DNA of 62,500 bases from Anaeromyces robustus (Eukaryota > Neocallimastigomycota > Neocallimastigomycetes > Neocallimastigales > Neocallimastigaceae): the NCBI GenBank assembly GCA_002104895.1, contig MCFG01000190.1, positions 1 through 62,500 on the forward strand, read 5' to 3'. This document shows positions 1 to 17,241 of the stretch, one piece after another. Below the pieces are notes generated by a model that made no database searches, had not been told where the DNA came from, and worked only from the letters and a program-made list of their open reading frames with translations. The stretch's first letter is position 1; every line of letters starts with the position of its first letter. The translations under genes and the position numbers were made by a program.

Positions 1-95
1 ATAAATAAAATTAAGTAAATAATTATAACTATATTGGGGAAATAAAAATTTATTTTAAATATCAAAATATTTATGTTTAAAATATATAAAAAAAA

Positions 96-126
<31 letters not shown>

Positions 127-1095
127 TATTCATATACTAAATAGGAAAGTCATTTATTATAAAATACAGAATTTTAAGGAATGTTATTTTTTATTTAAAT
201 TATCCAAGATACATTTAAACATTTTAAGTAAAATAATTTTAAAAATTGTAAAAAAAATTAATTTAAATTATTGTAATATATATCATTATAATATAATATA
301 ATATATAAAAGTATTTGAATTTTTTAGGAAAAGAAAATCGCATAATAATAATATTTTTTTTTTTTTTTTTATTATTGATCAAGAATATACTGGAAAATTA
401 TTGGATAATAAATAAAACAAAAAAAAAAACAAACATTTTTTATTTAATAATAATTTTATAAAAATTTAACAGAAATTTTATATAGTTATATGATATATGA
501 TAATAATATATTAAATTATATATTTCATATATATTATAATATATTGCAATATATATATGAATATAATCTTATAATGAAGAAATTTTTAAATATTACAGAA
601 TTTTTTTTTATTTTTATTTTTATTTTTTTGTATCACATTGGTCAGTCAGTTTATCAAAAAATAAATGTATACATTATTTAAAGAATGTATTACATTTACA
701 GAAAAATATATTAATATAATTTCTGTTTTTTTTATATTTATTTTGTATTTTTTTAGGATAAAAAAATTTTATTAATAATATTATTATTAAATAATTTTAT
801 ATAAAGAATTATAGAATATTCAGATTTTATTGATTTTGTAAAAAAAATTTAATAAAAAAAAGTATAAATATACCAAAGAATTTCACGTTTGAAAAATTTT
901 TTAATTTTTATCTTTATATTTTTTCATCAATAAAAACAAAATATTTAAATAGTAATATTATCAATATTAAAATAAATAATTATAACAATACCAAAAAAAG
1001 AAAATAAAAAATAAAAACAACAAAAATATTAAATAATTAAAAACATATAAAATTATCTAAAAAATTAAATTTGAAATAATATTAATATAATAAAA
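1..1095. other. A/T-rich upstream region, no gene seen
   Basis: Only A/T homopolymers and simple AT repeats are visible. A 63-codon open frame at 490-681 consists of Ile/Tyr/Phe/Asn as expected from random AT-rich DNA, so it is not called. The last few hundred bases are the likely promoter and 5' leader of the kinase that starts at 1096. Confidence 0.6.
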
Positions 1096-2043
1096 ATGCA
1101 CCTTACTATTCCAGAATCAGAACAAAAGTCTGTTAACTCAGATGTATTATTAAAAAATATTTTCATAACAAAAATGAAAAATAATAATTCTTCAAAATGT
1201 TTCTCATTTTTAAGAGAAGCTGAAACTACTGAATATATTCCAACTGGTCGTTCTTTAGGAACTGGTTCATTTGCAATTGCTATTGAAGTTGTTCATATTA
1301 AAACTGGAAAGAAATATGTTGCTAAAATCATGACTTATGATAAATTAAGAGGTTATGAAAAGGGTATCGAAAAAGAAATTCAAATCATGCAATATTATTC
1401 TAAAAATCTTTCAAAAACAGATAATCACAATCTTTTAAGATTAGTAGATTGCTTTAGAATAGTTGCCAATGGTCAAACTCATATTTGCATGATTTTAGAT
1501 TTATGTGATCCAAATGATTTATTTGATGCAATTTGTGATAATGGTCCATTTAAAGAAGAAGATGCTAAAAATATAATGAAATCACTCTTCGAAGCTGTAA
1601 ATTATTTACATAATTGTGGAGTTGTGCATCGTGATATTAAAGCTGAAAATATTCTTTTTAAAGATGGAAAACCAATATTAGCAGATTTTGGATTAGCAGA
1701 ATTTTGTAAAATCAATGAAAAATCATTAACAGAATATTGTGGTACTCCAGGTACTACAGCACCTGAAATCATTAAGAATGAACCTTATGGAGTTAAATGT
1801 GATATATATTCACTTGGAGCTTTAACATATTTCCTTTTAGCAGGATATAGACCATTTGATTGGGCAGAAGATCCAAGAACAGAAAGAGATGCAGTATTAG
1901 CAAATAAATTCTATTTCCCTGAAGAAAGTTTTAAAAATATATCATTAGAAGCTCAAGATTTCATTAGTAAATGTATGAATACTGATCCTTCAGAAAGATT
2001 ATCAGCATCAGAAGCTTTAGAACATCCATGGTTAAAGGAATAA
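1096..2043 (+). CDS. Serine/threonine protein kinase, CAMK-like, intronless
   Basis: This intronless frame encodes 315 residues, almost all of it a protein kinase catalytic domain (about 50-313). All key elements are visible: a Gly-rich loop LGTGSFA at 54-60, the ATP-binding Lys77 in VAKIM, a helix-C Glu near 94, HRDIKAEN at 178-185, DFG at 197-199 and an APE motif at 222-224. The third glycine of the loop is replaced by Ala60, which is unusual but tolerated in some kinases. The HRDxKxEN catalytic loop and the closing HPWL motif are typical of CAMK/AGC-type Ser/Thr kinases. There is no targeting or regulatory extension beyond about 50 N-terminal residues, so substrate and pathway cannot be inferred. 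The start is the first in-frame ATG, in an A-rich context. Catalytic activity is predicted from the intact motifs. Confidence 0.93.
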   Translation: MHLTIPESEQKSVNSDVLLKNIFITKMKNNNSSKCFSFLREAETTEYIPTGRSLGTGSFAIAIEVVHIKTGKKYVAKIMTYDKLRGYEKGIEKEIQIMQYYSKNLSKTDNHNLLRLVDCFRIVANGQTHICMILDLCDPNDLFDAICDNGPFKEEDAKNIMKSLFEAVNYLHNCGVVHRDIKAENILFKDGKPILADFGLAEFCKINEKSLTEYCGTPGTTAPEIIKNEPYGVKCDIYSLGALTYFLLAGYRPFDWAEDPRTERDAVLANKFYFPEESFKNISLEAQDFISKCMNTDPSERLSASEALEHPWLKE

Positions 2044-3470
2044 AATCTTTTAAATATTTATTAAAAATAAAATTTTGTAAATAAAATATGTCAAGGTTGG
2101 ACGTAAGGCTTGAAATATATATATTATTATATTCATTAACTAATAGATGAATGATAATAATAACATTAATAATAATCATAATAATGAAATTCAGTAGTAG
2201 AATAAAAAGTTATTCATAAATATTTATTTTTTTTTAAATAAAACTCAATATACCATATTATTAATATCAAAAAATATTTATTTTTAAATACTATCTTAAC
2301 TTATTTATTTTATTAAATTAATTTATTATATTTATTTAATATTTAATATAATTGTACATTATTATTATTATTAAAGATATATAGATTTTAATAATAATAA
2401 TAATATTAAAAGTTATATAATAATAAAATATTATTAAACTGTAAATATATAGAATTTATTATTTCTTTTTTATTAAAAAAAAAATTAATAATAAATAATT
2501 AAAAAAAAAATAAATAATAAAAAATAAAAAATAAAAATTAAATAAAAAATAAAATAAAAATAAAATTTAATAACTAAAGATTAACTTAATATTTTGTGTG
2601 TTATATAATTCATTAATAGAAAAAGAAAATTTTTTTGATTAAATATTAGAAAATATAATATAATAATATTAATAATAATAATTATTATTATTATTTTTTT
2701 TTTTTAATTAATTTTATTTAAATTACTTTATTTTATTATGATTTTTTATTATTTAATTATTTAGTTATTTAGTTAGTTAATTAATTAGTTAGTTAACTAA
2801 ATAACTAAAAATTAATCCTAGTCTAAAAAAAAGAAAAAAAAAAAAAAAGAAAAAAAAAAAAAAGAAAAAAAAAAAAAATCAAATACTTGGAAAGAGATAT
2901 TCATACTAAATCACTAGTCAAAAAAGTATCTATCTTAATTATATCTTTTAAATAAAAAAATATATTTTAAATTATTTTTTTACCATTAATAGGTTTTTTG
3001 CATAATTACTTTATCTTTTATAAGTTTAGAGTCTCCTGTTCCGGTTATTGTGGGTATGTTACATTTAATGCCAATTATAAATACATCTTTTCAGATTCTC
3101 CTCAATTGATATAATAATAATAAAAACATTCCGGGCGGTTTCAAGAACGTCGAGGTTGTTTTTAATATCTGTAAAAAAATATATTATTTTCTTTTATATC
3201 TTTTATTACTTTTATTTAATTTATATTTTATGTATTGTATATTCTTTACTTTAATGTAATCTGTATTTTTAAATAAAGATTAATTTTAGTCTAAACAAAA
3301 AAAAAATCTGTGTTTCACATGTATTTTAAATTTAAATTAATTATTTTAAATAAAGATTAATCTAAAAAAATTCAAAATTTAGTAAAGTAATTTATTTTTT
3401 ATTTTGTGACATTGTTGTATTAACTTATCATTATTAAAATTTTATATATTTTTAGATTTTAATAATAAAT
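2044..3470. other. Gene-poor A/T-rich spacer
   Basis: Mostly A/T homopolymers and AAT/ATT runs. A short island at about 2990-3170 is richer in G and C than its surroundings and has no open frame. It may belong to the decayed repeat region to the right. No tRNA-like cloverleaf or coding exon was recognised. Confidence 0.5.
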
Positions 3471-3477
3471 TTCTTTA

Positions 3478-4870
3478 TAGAGTGAATCTGAATAGTACAC
3501 TACACTGAAATTATTATAATTTTAGAAATTTATTATATTTATCTTTATATTAAATATATGCTATAGATTTTCTTATACTAAATTTTCTTTTAATTTCTTA
3601 ATCTATTTTATTATATGTACTATATTTAAATATATTATCGAATCGATAAGAGATAATCATAATATCTCGAATCACAATATTATTTCAACCACGGGGCTTC
3701 AGAGCCTTCTTAGAAATGATGATGATTATCCAAGAGAGAGTTTAGTGAACCCCACACTATCTTTAATTCAGATAATATTTCTTTGTTATATAATATTTTA
3801 CCATTTAGATAGGAGTGAAATCCGGATATTTACCCTACATTGAAATTTTTATAATTTCAGAAAATTATTAAATTTTCTTTTATATTAAATATATGTTATA
3901 GATTTTTAGATAGAGTTTTCATTTTCATTTTAATCTATTTTATTTTATGTATTAAATCTAAATGTATTAATAATTATTTATAATAAATAAAAACATGGAA
4001 ATGTATTCTCTTCCTTTAGTCTATAAAAGTGAAATATTAATAAATACAAAGCCATTAAAAATTGGTGCTGAAATGAACTCGCTGAAAAACAAAGAATTAA
4101 AGGTAGAAACTATAATATTAATAATGATAAATTTTTGTGATTCTATACACGCTATTATGCTTGGTCGTGAATACCTTCATCTTAATCTAGGTATCAAATT
4201 AATAATATTTTTGAGTTGTGGCTACAATTAATTTGAAAATAACTTTTAAGAATGGAAAGATTTTAAGAAACGTCCTTCTTGCTGTCCTTGCTGTCAACAA
4301 AGTGAGCAATCATTTAAATGTTGGATATTTGTTTGCCTTTTTCTCTCTAATTATATGGAATTTATTAGATTTTATCAATGATACCTTTATTACATTTGTA
4401 GAAAAGATAAGTAAACGTTCTTTATTTAATACTCATACCTTTATCATAGAATATGAAAAATGTATTAACCATAAAAATTTATCTATTTCTTTTGTTCCCT
4501 TTTTTAGAAGAGTTGGATTTCTATAAAAGGAGAAAGAAGGATTTAATTGAACATTATTACAAAAGTTCAAAAGAGTTTTTTATTCTTACCTTGTGGGGTT
4601 GGTGGATTTTTTAATAAAAATGGTATTAAGTAATATGCAATTTTATGGAGTTATTAACATCCTTAAAATAGATGTTACTTCTTTTTTTATAATATTATAT
4701 CATTTAGAGAGGAGAGGTCCGAATAGTACTATCTATTGGAACAATTATAATTTCAGAAATTTATTGTATTTTTCTTTATATAGAATATTTATTAATATAT
4801 ATTTATTAGATAGAATTTTTTTAGCTTATTTTTATCTTTTTTATTTTAATTAAATAAATAATTAATAATA
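3478..4870. repeat. Three diverged copies of a local repeat, likely decayed mobile DNA
   Basis: Three segments of roughly 160 bases begin near 3478, 3808 and 4708 and share an ordered series of landmarks: a GAGTGA/GAGAGG-type start, a TATAATTT(T/C)AGAAA block, CTTTATAT and a TATTTTAT tail. Copies two and three also share about 40 upstream bases containing TTTCTT and CATTTAGA. Between them (3995-4526) lie short open frames in different phases; one reads through a Cys cluster (CCPCC at about 4280-4294) but has stop codons shortly before it. The pattern fits relics of a transposable element or old gene fragments. No family was recognised. Confidence 0.45.
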
Positions 4871-5227
4871 ATTTAGATGGTAAATATTATGTTTATTTTA
4901 ATTTGTTGAAATGGAGTAGGTATATTTTTATTGAAGAAAGTGAAACGAAGTATTTTTTATACCTAATTCTTTTTTTTGAAATATTATTTTATTATATTTA
5001 TTTTGTTACATATCTGTATTATTAAATATAAGTGTGCTTTCTGTTAGTGACTAGTTATTCATATTCAATAAATTTCCCAATAATCAAATATCAATTCTTT
5101 TCATTAAATAATAAATATTAAAAAAAAATTTTTTTTAAATGAAGATTAATATCAATCTAAAAAAAGAATAAATTATCTATTTACTAATTTTATATATATA
5201 ATATTTATTTATAATGAATAAATAATA

Positions 5228-5612
<385 letters not shown>

Positions 5613-6503
5613 TATATTATATATATAAATTTAAGTTTTTATTTAGGAAAAAAAGGCATAACTTTATATTGAAAAGAAACGTTTTTGTGATATTGTTATT
5701 ATATATTATAGTTGTACTATTTTCTCCAAAAATATTATAATTAATAATTTTGAAACTGCTTTTTTATACCATAAAAAAACATTTTATTAATATATAAATG
5801 TTATTTAATTTTAAAACATGTGACCAAAATTATTAATCAAATTGAATTCTATTTACTGGTATTTAATCAATAATATTTTGATTTATGCTTTATTTTATAT
5901 TTTTATTTTTATAATTAATTATGTGAAATGTAATTCCATTTCAAAATATAAAAGTAATTATAATACATATTATTTATTTGTAGTTTATTTTTATTCTTTT
6001 TTTATTGAGATATAATTATATAATATTTTAAGCACTTATTTATTTTAATAATAATAAGATATAATATTACTGATAATTAAAAAAAAGTCTATTAAATAAG
6101 AAGTTTATTTATAGAAATGTGTTTTTTAATGAAACCTTCTTTAATATTTATACATTTTATTTTAAGGATTTTACATTTTATTTTAAGGATGTTTAATTAA
6201 TTTATATTAGAATATCTAATTAATTTATAATTTTTGTTTAAAATCTATTTTATATTATTATATTTTTTTTAAAATATTTATGAATAAATAAATATTGACT
6301 TATGCTATTTTATTATTTTATATTTTTTATATATTTATTAAAGGGCAAAAGAAAATATATAATTATTAATACTTAAATATTAATAATAATAAAAAAAAGG
6401 GGATTGAACCATTGATAATAAAAATATATAGAGAACTATCAAAAAATTTTATTGAAAAAACAATTTGATAAATAAATATTTATATATATATTTACTTTAC
6501 AAC
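5613..6503. other. Spacer and probable promoter region
   Basis: A/T-rich sequence without a credible frame. A short direct repeat (ATTTTATTTTAAGGAT twice) lies at about 6150-6190. The 3' part is the likely promoter and leader of the next gene. Confidence 0.4.
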
Positions 6504-7475
6504 ATGTACAATACACCTTCAAATTCAAATCAACATAGAGAAGAAATTAATTCAAATAATCAAAGATTTTTTAGCGCTATTTTACAGGGTAGTGTTAATA
6601 CAACTCCAATACAAGGAATCAATAATAACTCTGTAACTAATTCCACTTATAGTAATAATTCTTCATTCTTTCAACATTATAATGGTAATAGTAATGATAA
6701 TAACAACAACCGTGGTAATAATATTTTTTTAAGTGATGAATTACCATTATTAGAGTTAAGTGATCTTTCATTGGTTGAACCTTCTAATAGTCAAAATTTT
6801 AGAGTTAGGTCTTTACTTAATCCTCGTAGTCATACTCAAAGTCAACATCGTTTTCATAAAAAACTTCTTAGACCAAAGTTGTTACAGCAAAGAAATACAA
6901 GAGAAAAGAAGTTTCCTTATACCACAATTAAAAGTATTCTTTTTTTCTTTTTTTCTTTTTTTTTATTATTATTAATTATTAATTATTAAATTTATTTTGT
7001 TGATTAATGATAATGATAATTAAAATAATGAAACTTGGATAATAATTAAATAAATAATATTATAAAATTTATTAGGTAGTAATAATAATAAAAAAAAAAA
7101 AAAAAAAAAGATTTTTATTAATATATTGATTTTTTTTTTATATTTTAATTTTAATAAGAATCCAATGGCATTAGAAAAAATAACCAATCAATTTTAAAAT
7201 ATTCAAAGTTAATTGATTATGGACTTGCTGAACAATTAGAAAGCATTAATATCAATAAAGAAAAAAAACCTTCAATATTTCTTACAAGTAGTAAAGGAAA
7301 TGTACTTAACATTGAAAGTCTATTTCCAAATAAGTATATAGAATTACAACAAAATTCTATTAATAGATATACCAATAGGAATTTATTATCTATACCAAAG
7401 ATTCCTAAAAAACTCAGTTTAAACGATTTAGGAGATTCTATAATTTCTCATAAAGATTTTAAAGTAAGTAATAAT

Positions 7476-7508
<33 letters not shown>

Positions 7509-7633
7509 TTAACAACAATAATAATAATAATTTATAATATATGATTTTTTTTTATTTATTATATATATATATATATATCTAATAAATTCCAGAAAATTTC
7601 ATATTTTATTATTATTATTATTAGTGTTGTTAA

Positions 7634-7682
<49 letters not shown>

Positions 7683-8276
7683 GTTTTCTATTATTTTTAT
7701 TTTATTAACTTTTTTTAATTATATTAATATTAAAAAAAAAAAAAAAATTTGAATAACAAACAACAAAAAATTAATAAATAAAAAAACAACTGGGTTAACA
7801 AAATAATTTAATAAAAAAAGTATGATAATTTAATTAGTGATTGGAAATTTATAATTAATTCACTTGGATTATCAGGTGTAAGTTTATATTAGAAATTCTT
7901 ATTAATATGTAAACTATGTATTATGTAATATTTATTTTTTCATGAATTTTCTAAAATAATTAATAATATATAGATTATTAACAATTTCATTAAATATTAA
8001 TATAAAAGGATATGAATATGCTTAAGATTTTTACATTAGGAACACGATTTTCTGATTTAGTTCATAAAATTCAACAAGAGAATACATTAAAAGAAATATA
8101 TATATCAAATCCAGAAAAAAAAAATATTTCTTTAAGTTTTGATACATTAGAAACATTAACAAATCAAAATATAGGTAATTTTAATAATATTATTTTATAT
8201 TTTTTTAGTTATCAATTTTTTTTTTTTTGTTTTAGTTACATATAATTATAAATTTTAGTGTTTAGAATAAAATAAG

Positions 8277-8324
<48 letters not shown>

Positions 8325-9391
8325 TAGTAATTGTAATAGTAATAATAATAATAATAACAATAGTAATAGTAATAGTAATAGTAATAGTAATAGTAATAGT
8401 AATAGTAATAGTAATAGTAATAGTAATAGTAATAGTAATAGTAATAGTAATAGTAATAGTAATAGTAATAGTAATAGTAATAGTAATAGTAATACTAATA
8501 GTAATAGTAATACTAATAATAATAACACTAATACTAATATTAATACTAATAATAATAATACTAATATTTATACTAATTCTAATACTAATAATAATATTAT
8601 TATTCACTAGTGAATAATTTGAATTCTCAGATTGATGCAATATTATTGAGTGTCATTGACAATGATAAAAATGGATTAAATACTTCACAGCGCTTGGGAG
8701 CTCAGAATTTATTAATTAAAAAAAGTACAGCACCTTTGGTGCGTTCTATATTTATATCAGAATATCTCTCAGGAAGAAATTTACTTTCACCGAATAATGA
8801 ATTTCAACGTAGACTTTGTATTCTTTTAGATGATTCAGAATTAATACGCTTTATAGCAAGTTTAGTAGATTCAGAAAAAATAACTCGCAGTGATCAGGAT
8901 ATCCTTAATAGAATATTGGTAGAATCATCACTTTCTACAATTATTCATGAAGATTATGAAGGTAATGATATGATTCATGAGGATAATGAAGAAAGAATAA
9001 AAAAATTATTATCAAGAGAGGAAAAGGAAGCCGAAGAAAATTCTATGAAACAATATGGTCAAATATTAAGAACTATTTATGCAGCATCAAAAAAGGCATC
9101 ATCTGAAGAAAATATGATTGAAAATTTTATCCAAAGGACTGCATTTTTAATTGAAACAAATAAAAAAAATATAAAAAATAAAAAGAAAAGAGAAATATTT
9201 TTTGAAGGTAATAATAATGCTATGAATACGAATTTATCTTTTATTGATTTTACTCAACAATCAACTCCTATTATTTCCAAAACTCCTTTTATTCTTCAAC
9301 AACAATCACAACAACCTCAACAAATACAATTACAATTACAATTACAACAACAACAACAGCAACAACAACAGTTAGAACAACAACAACAATT

Positions 9392-9441
<50 letters not shown>

Positions 9442-9959
9442 TAGAACAACAACAACAATTACAACAACAACAATTACAGCAACAACAACAATTACAACAA
9501 CAATTACAGCAGCAACAACAACAACAACTATTAACGCATCCTCAAATACATCCTTTTATACCAGGAACCTTTACTTTAGAAAATAAAAATTTAATTAATA
9601 ATACTAATGATAAATTATCTCATAATTTTAACACTAATTTTACAACAAATCAAACTACACCTTCTGTAAATTCAAATATTAATTTAAACCCACCAGAATC
9701 AGTAATTAATCCATTAATTCCATCTTCACTTTCACCAACTAATCAAATGCCATCTGATACTTCAGAACATAATTTTATTTTACAAATAAATCGTAATTTA
9801 CCTGAGACTCCTACTACTCCTACTCCTCTTACTCCAACTCCATTAACCCCTCTTCTTCAACTTCCACAGCAACCACAAGAACAACATCCACAATCTCAAC
9901 CACAACCATCATTGACAAAAGAATCACAAAGTTTAGATTTTAATTCTTTGAATATTTAA
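6504..9959 (+). CDS. Unrecognised protein with a C-terminal Gln-rich tract (five exons)
   Basis: Predicted exons are 6504-6933, 7159-7463, 7821-7877, 8009-8174 and 8611-9959; phases join without a break to give 768 residues. The first 140 or so residues are Asn/Ser-rich. The middle (about 150-480) is ordinary-looking sequence with alternating hydrophobic and charged residues that I cannot assign to a family. A Gln-rich tract spans roughly 545-630 (polyQ with Leu/Glu interruptions), followed by a Pro/Thr/Ser-rich tail. Start: an in-frame ATG at 6465 would add 13 residues of Tyr/Ile/Leu typical of translated AT-rich DNA, so the ATG at 6504 (MYNTPSN) is preferred. Intron 4 contains a long hexanucleotide array. 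PolyQ and Asn-rich segments are common in fungal transcription and RNA-binding regulators, but no DNA-binding motif is visible, so no function is proposed. Confidence 0.7.
8281..8540. repeat. (AAT)n then (AATAGT)n array inside an intron
   Basis: About 40 bases of AAT repeats lead into about 190 bases of the hexanucleotide AATAGT, then degenerate into ACT/AAT units. The array lies wholly inside intron 4 (8175-8610) of the Gln-rich protein gene. The splice from phase 1 at 8174 to the acceptor at 8609-8610 restores the reading frame, so the array is non-coding. Confidence 0.9.
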
Positions 9960-10966
9960 AAGTATTTATAGAATATATAAAATAAATTTTTAATCCCATT
10001 TTAAATTTAAATTTAAATGAGTATGATTTGATAAGGTTGTATACAATAGTATTAAGTAATCATTAAAAATAATAAATTATTTATTATTTCATTTTTTTAA
10101 TTATTAATAACATTTTTCTTTTAAAAATAAAAAAAAAAAGTTCTTAATATATATATATATATATGTATATATCAGATACCCATAGAACTATTTTTTTCCT
10201 TTTTTTATCTTTATAATGAGTGAAATGAAATGAAATAAATAAATAAATAAATAAATAAGTAAATTTTTCATAATTGTTAATTGTATATTTATTTATTATT
10301 ATTTTTAATTCTTTTTTTATAATTGTATTTTTATTTATTAATTTTTTTTATTTTTATTTTTTTTTTTTATTTTTATTTTTTTTTTTTAATATTTTATTTA
10401 ATATATATATATATATGATAAATTATCAATATTTTGTTTATAATAAAAAATATTTTAATTTATATGTTATTATTATTATTATAATTCTATAATGAATATA
10501 TATATATATTTATTATTTTTATTTACTATTGTTTTTATCATTTTTTCTATTTTCTATATTATGCATTAATAATATTAATATAATAACGTTTACATATTGA
10601 TTAATTGTTAATTATACGTTAATTATATTAATATAATAATGCTAATGAAAGTAATAATAGTTATTTTTATTTTTCTTTCTTTCTTTCTTTCTTTCTTTCT
10701 TTATTTATTTATTTTTCTTATAAATATTTTTTTTTTATTTATTTTATTTATATCTATTATATATATATATATAAATTATATTTTAATATTTTACTGATTT
10801 AATAATTATATATATATTTAAATTATATAAAGTACTAGAATATTATATTAATTTATTTATTTAATTATTATTATTATTATAATTGTTAAATATATATTAT
10901 TTATTATTATTTTTAATTGATTTTAATTTTTCATTTAATTTTATTTGATTTTTATTATTCATTTAT
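9960..10966. other. Convergent intergenic region
   Basis: The Gln-rich protein gene (+) and the clathrin adaptor gene (-) end toward each other here. The spacer contains T- and A-runs, AT dinucleotides, a CTTT tetranucleotide run near 10672-10705 and no credible frame. It should hold both 3' untranslated regions. Confidence 0.5.
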
Positions 10967-15371
<4,405 letters not shown>

Positions 15372-16698
15372 CTTTCAATGTTTATTATTATAACAAAATT
15401 CTATAAAATAATTTTTTTCTTTAAAAATACTAAGTAAAAGCCATATTAAAGATATAAATGTTAATTTAATATTTTTTCATGAAAAGAAAAGAAAAAAGAT
15501 AAAAAAAAAAAAAAAAATGAAGAAAAACATAAGTTATAATAATTAATATACTTATTTATTAATATTTTTTTAATACTAAAAATATCTAATTCTCAGTTGT
15601 AAAAGGTATATATTATAAAATACTAATAATATTATTTATATATTAATTTATTACATGTATAATTAGTACTTTTATAACATACCTTTTTTCCCTTTTTCTT
15701 TTTTTTCTTTCCTTTTTTTTTTTTTTTTTTTTTTTTTTTCTTTTTTTTCTTTTTTCTTTTTTCTTTTTTTTTTTTTCTTTTTTTTTTTTACTTAATTTAT
15801 ACTTTTACTCTTTTTAGCTATTCTTTATTTACAATATATTTATATTATTAATTTATATTATTAAATATATAATAAAAGAATCTAGAAATTATATTAAAAA
15901 TATATATATAAAAAGATAAAATTAAACCAAAAAAATTAAATATTGAATTTGATTTAATAATATATTTGTTCACTCTATTTCCTTTCTTTTTTTTTTTTTT
16001 TTTATTATTTGCTGCTTATTGTTTTAAATCAAAATCAAAATGTTTATATTATTGATATATATAATATATATTTATAATTAATTTTATTATAATTATTTGT
16101 GAAAGAAAATTATGATTTTGATATTAAAAATTTTTTAATATCTATTATTTATCATAAACATTTTATTATATTAAATAAAAAATAATATAACTAAAATTAA
16201 AAATTAATATAATATGAAAATGTGGCTTATATACTTATATTCTATTAATTTCTTATTATATAATAAATATAAAAAATATTTAAAAACATGTGGCGTATAT
16301 ATAAAGTACATTAAGATGTACCATTAATTATATTTAATTTTTCATTTTTGTTTAGAAGTAACCGTTTACGATATTCTTATAAAACATACAGTAATAAATC
16401 TTATTTTAAATATAGCTAATTTATTTATTACTATATTTCAATTATTTAGAATTTTTAATAATATTTAAAAAAATTAGTTTGTAATAATAATTTTGTATAT
16501 AAAAATAATTAAATATTACAATATTAATAAACAGGATAATTAATAATTTTTAATATAAATATTAGAAGATTATTAAATTTAATATACAAAAAATGAAAAA
16601 TTATATATTTTAAAGTTTAAATTTTTACATAATTAAAAATTAAATATTAGTTTTTGTATTTTATAATCTTCAATTTTTGAATTAATACGAATTACATA

Positions 16699-16699
<1 letters not shown>
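15372..16699. other. Gene-poor spacer upstream of the adaptor gene
   Basis: It contains the likely promoter of the adaptor gene, long T tracts with scattered C (about 15680-15790 and 15985-16003) and otherwise random-looking AT-rich DNA. No gene was recognised. Confidence 0.45.
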
Positions 16700-16746
<47 letters not shown>

Positions 16747-17241
16747 AATAAATAAATAAATAAATAATAATGATAAGGATAATAATAATAAAACAATAAT
16801 ATATTATATATATATTTATTTATATTTACTAACATTATTTGTTATATCATAAAATTGTAGGTGATCCAACTAAAATTAATCAAATTTTATTGAGTATATC
16901 ATAAAAAAAGACTTATTTCTTGGTCTAATGCCTTTGAAGCAATAATTGTTAAACATTTTTCAATCATACTAACAACATTTACAGGAATTTCTTCTAATAA
17001 CATTTTTTGGCTTTCAATTTTAATCTAAAATATTATTTATAATATTTAAAAGAAAGTTACTGAATATTATCAACATATTCTTTTTGATGGGTATTTAGTT
17101 CGGTAAATAATAAAAGTTAAGCATAACCTAATACTGAATTCAATTGTTTATGAATTTCGTTTAATGTATTTTTCAAAAACTTACTTTTCATTTCTGTAGC
17201 ATCTTCTGTTACTTCTTTTACTGTTTTAAGATCTTCCATAT
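16700..17241 (-). pseudogene. Broken duplicate of the histidine-kinase dimerisation exon
   Basis: This segment is a diverged copy of the exon (21728-22313) of the neighbouring hybrid kinase gene that encodes its coiled coil, H-box and start of the ATPase domain, plus the adjoining intron with its (AAAT)n run. It cannot be functional: a five-base deletion near 17023 turns the frame into a stop, other short deletions remove coding bases, and the H-box Ser-His-Glu has become Leu-Asn-Glu, losing the phosphoacceptor His. A 129-base interval between direct repeats AAGATCT is missing (junction 17228-17234). A 45-base block at 16849-16893 is present in inverted orientation. No flanking kinase exons were found. 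Confidence 0.93.

Noticed and set aside
490-681. Short frame of 63 codons near the left edge
   Set aside because: Composition is that of translated AT-rich noise and there is no partner exon.
8236-8640. Long minus-strand frames of Thr/Ile and poly-Leu
   Set aside because: They are translations of the intronic (AAT)n/(AATAGT)n array and have no protein character.
16700-17241. The kinase fragment as a separate functional histidine kinase gene
   Set aside because: It has an internal stop from a five-base deletion, lacks the phosphoacceptor His, contains an inverted block, and no ATPase or receiver exons adjoin it.
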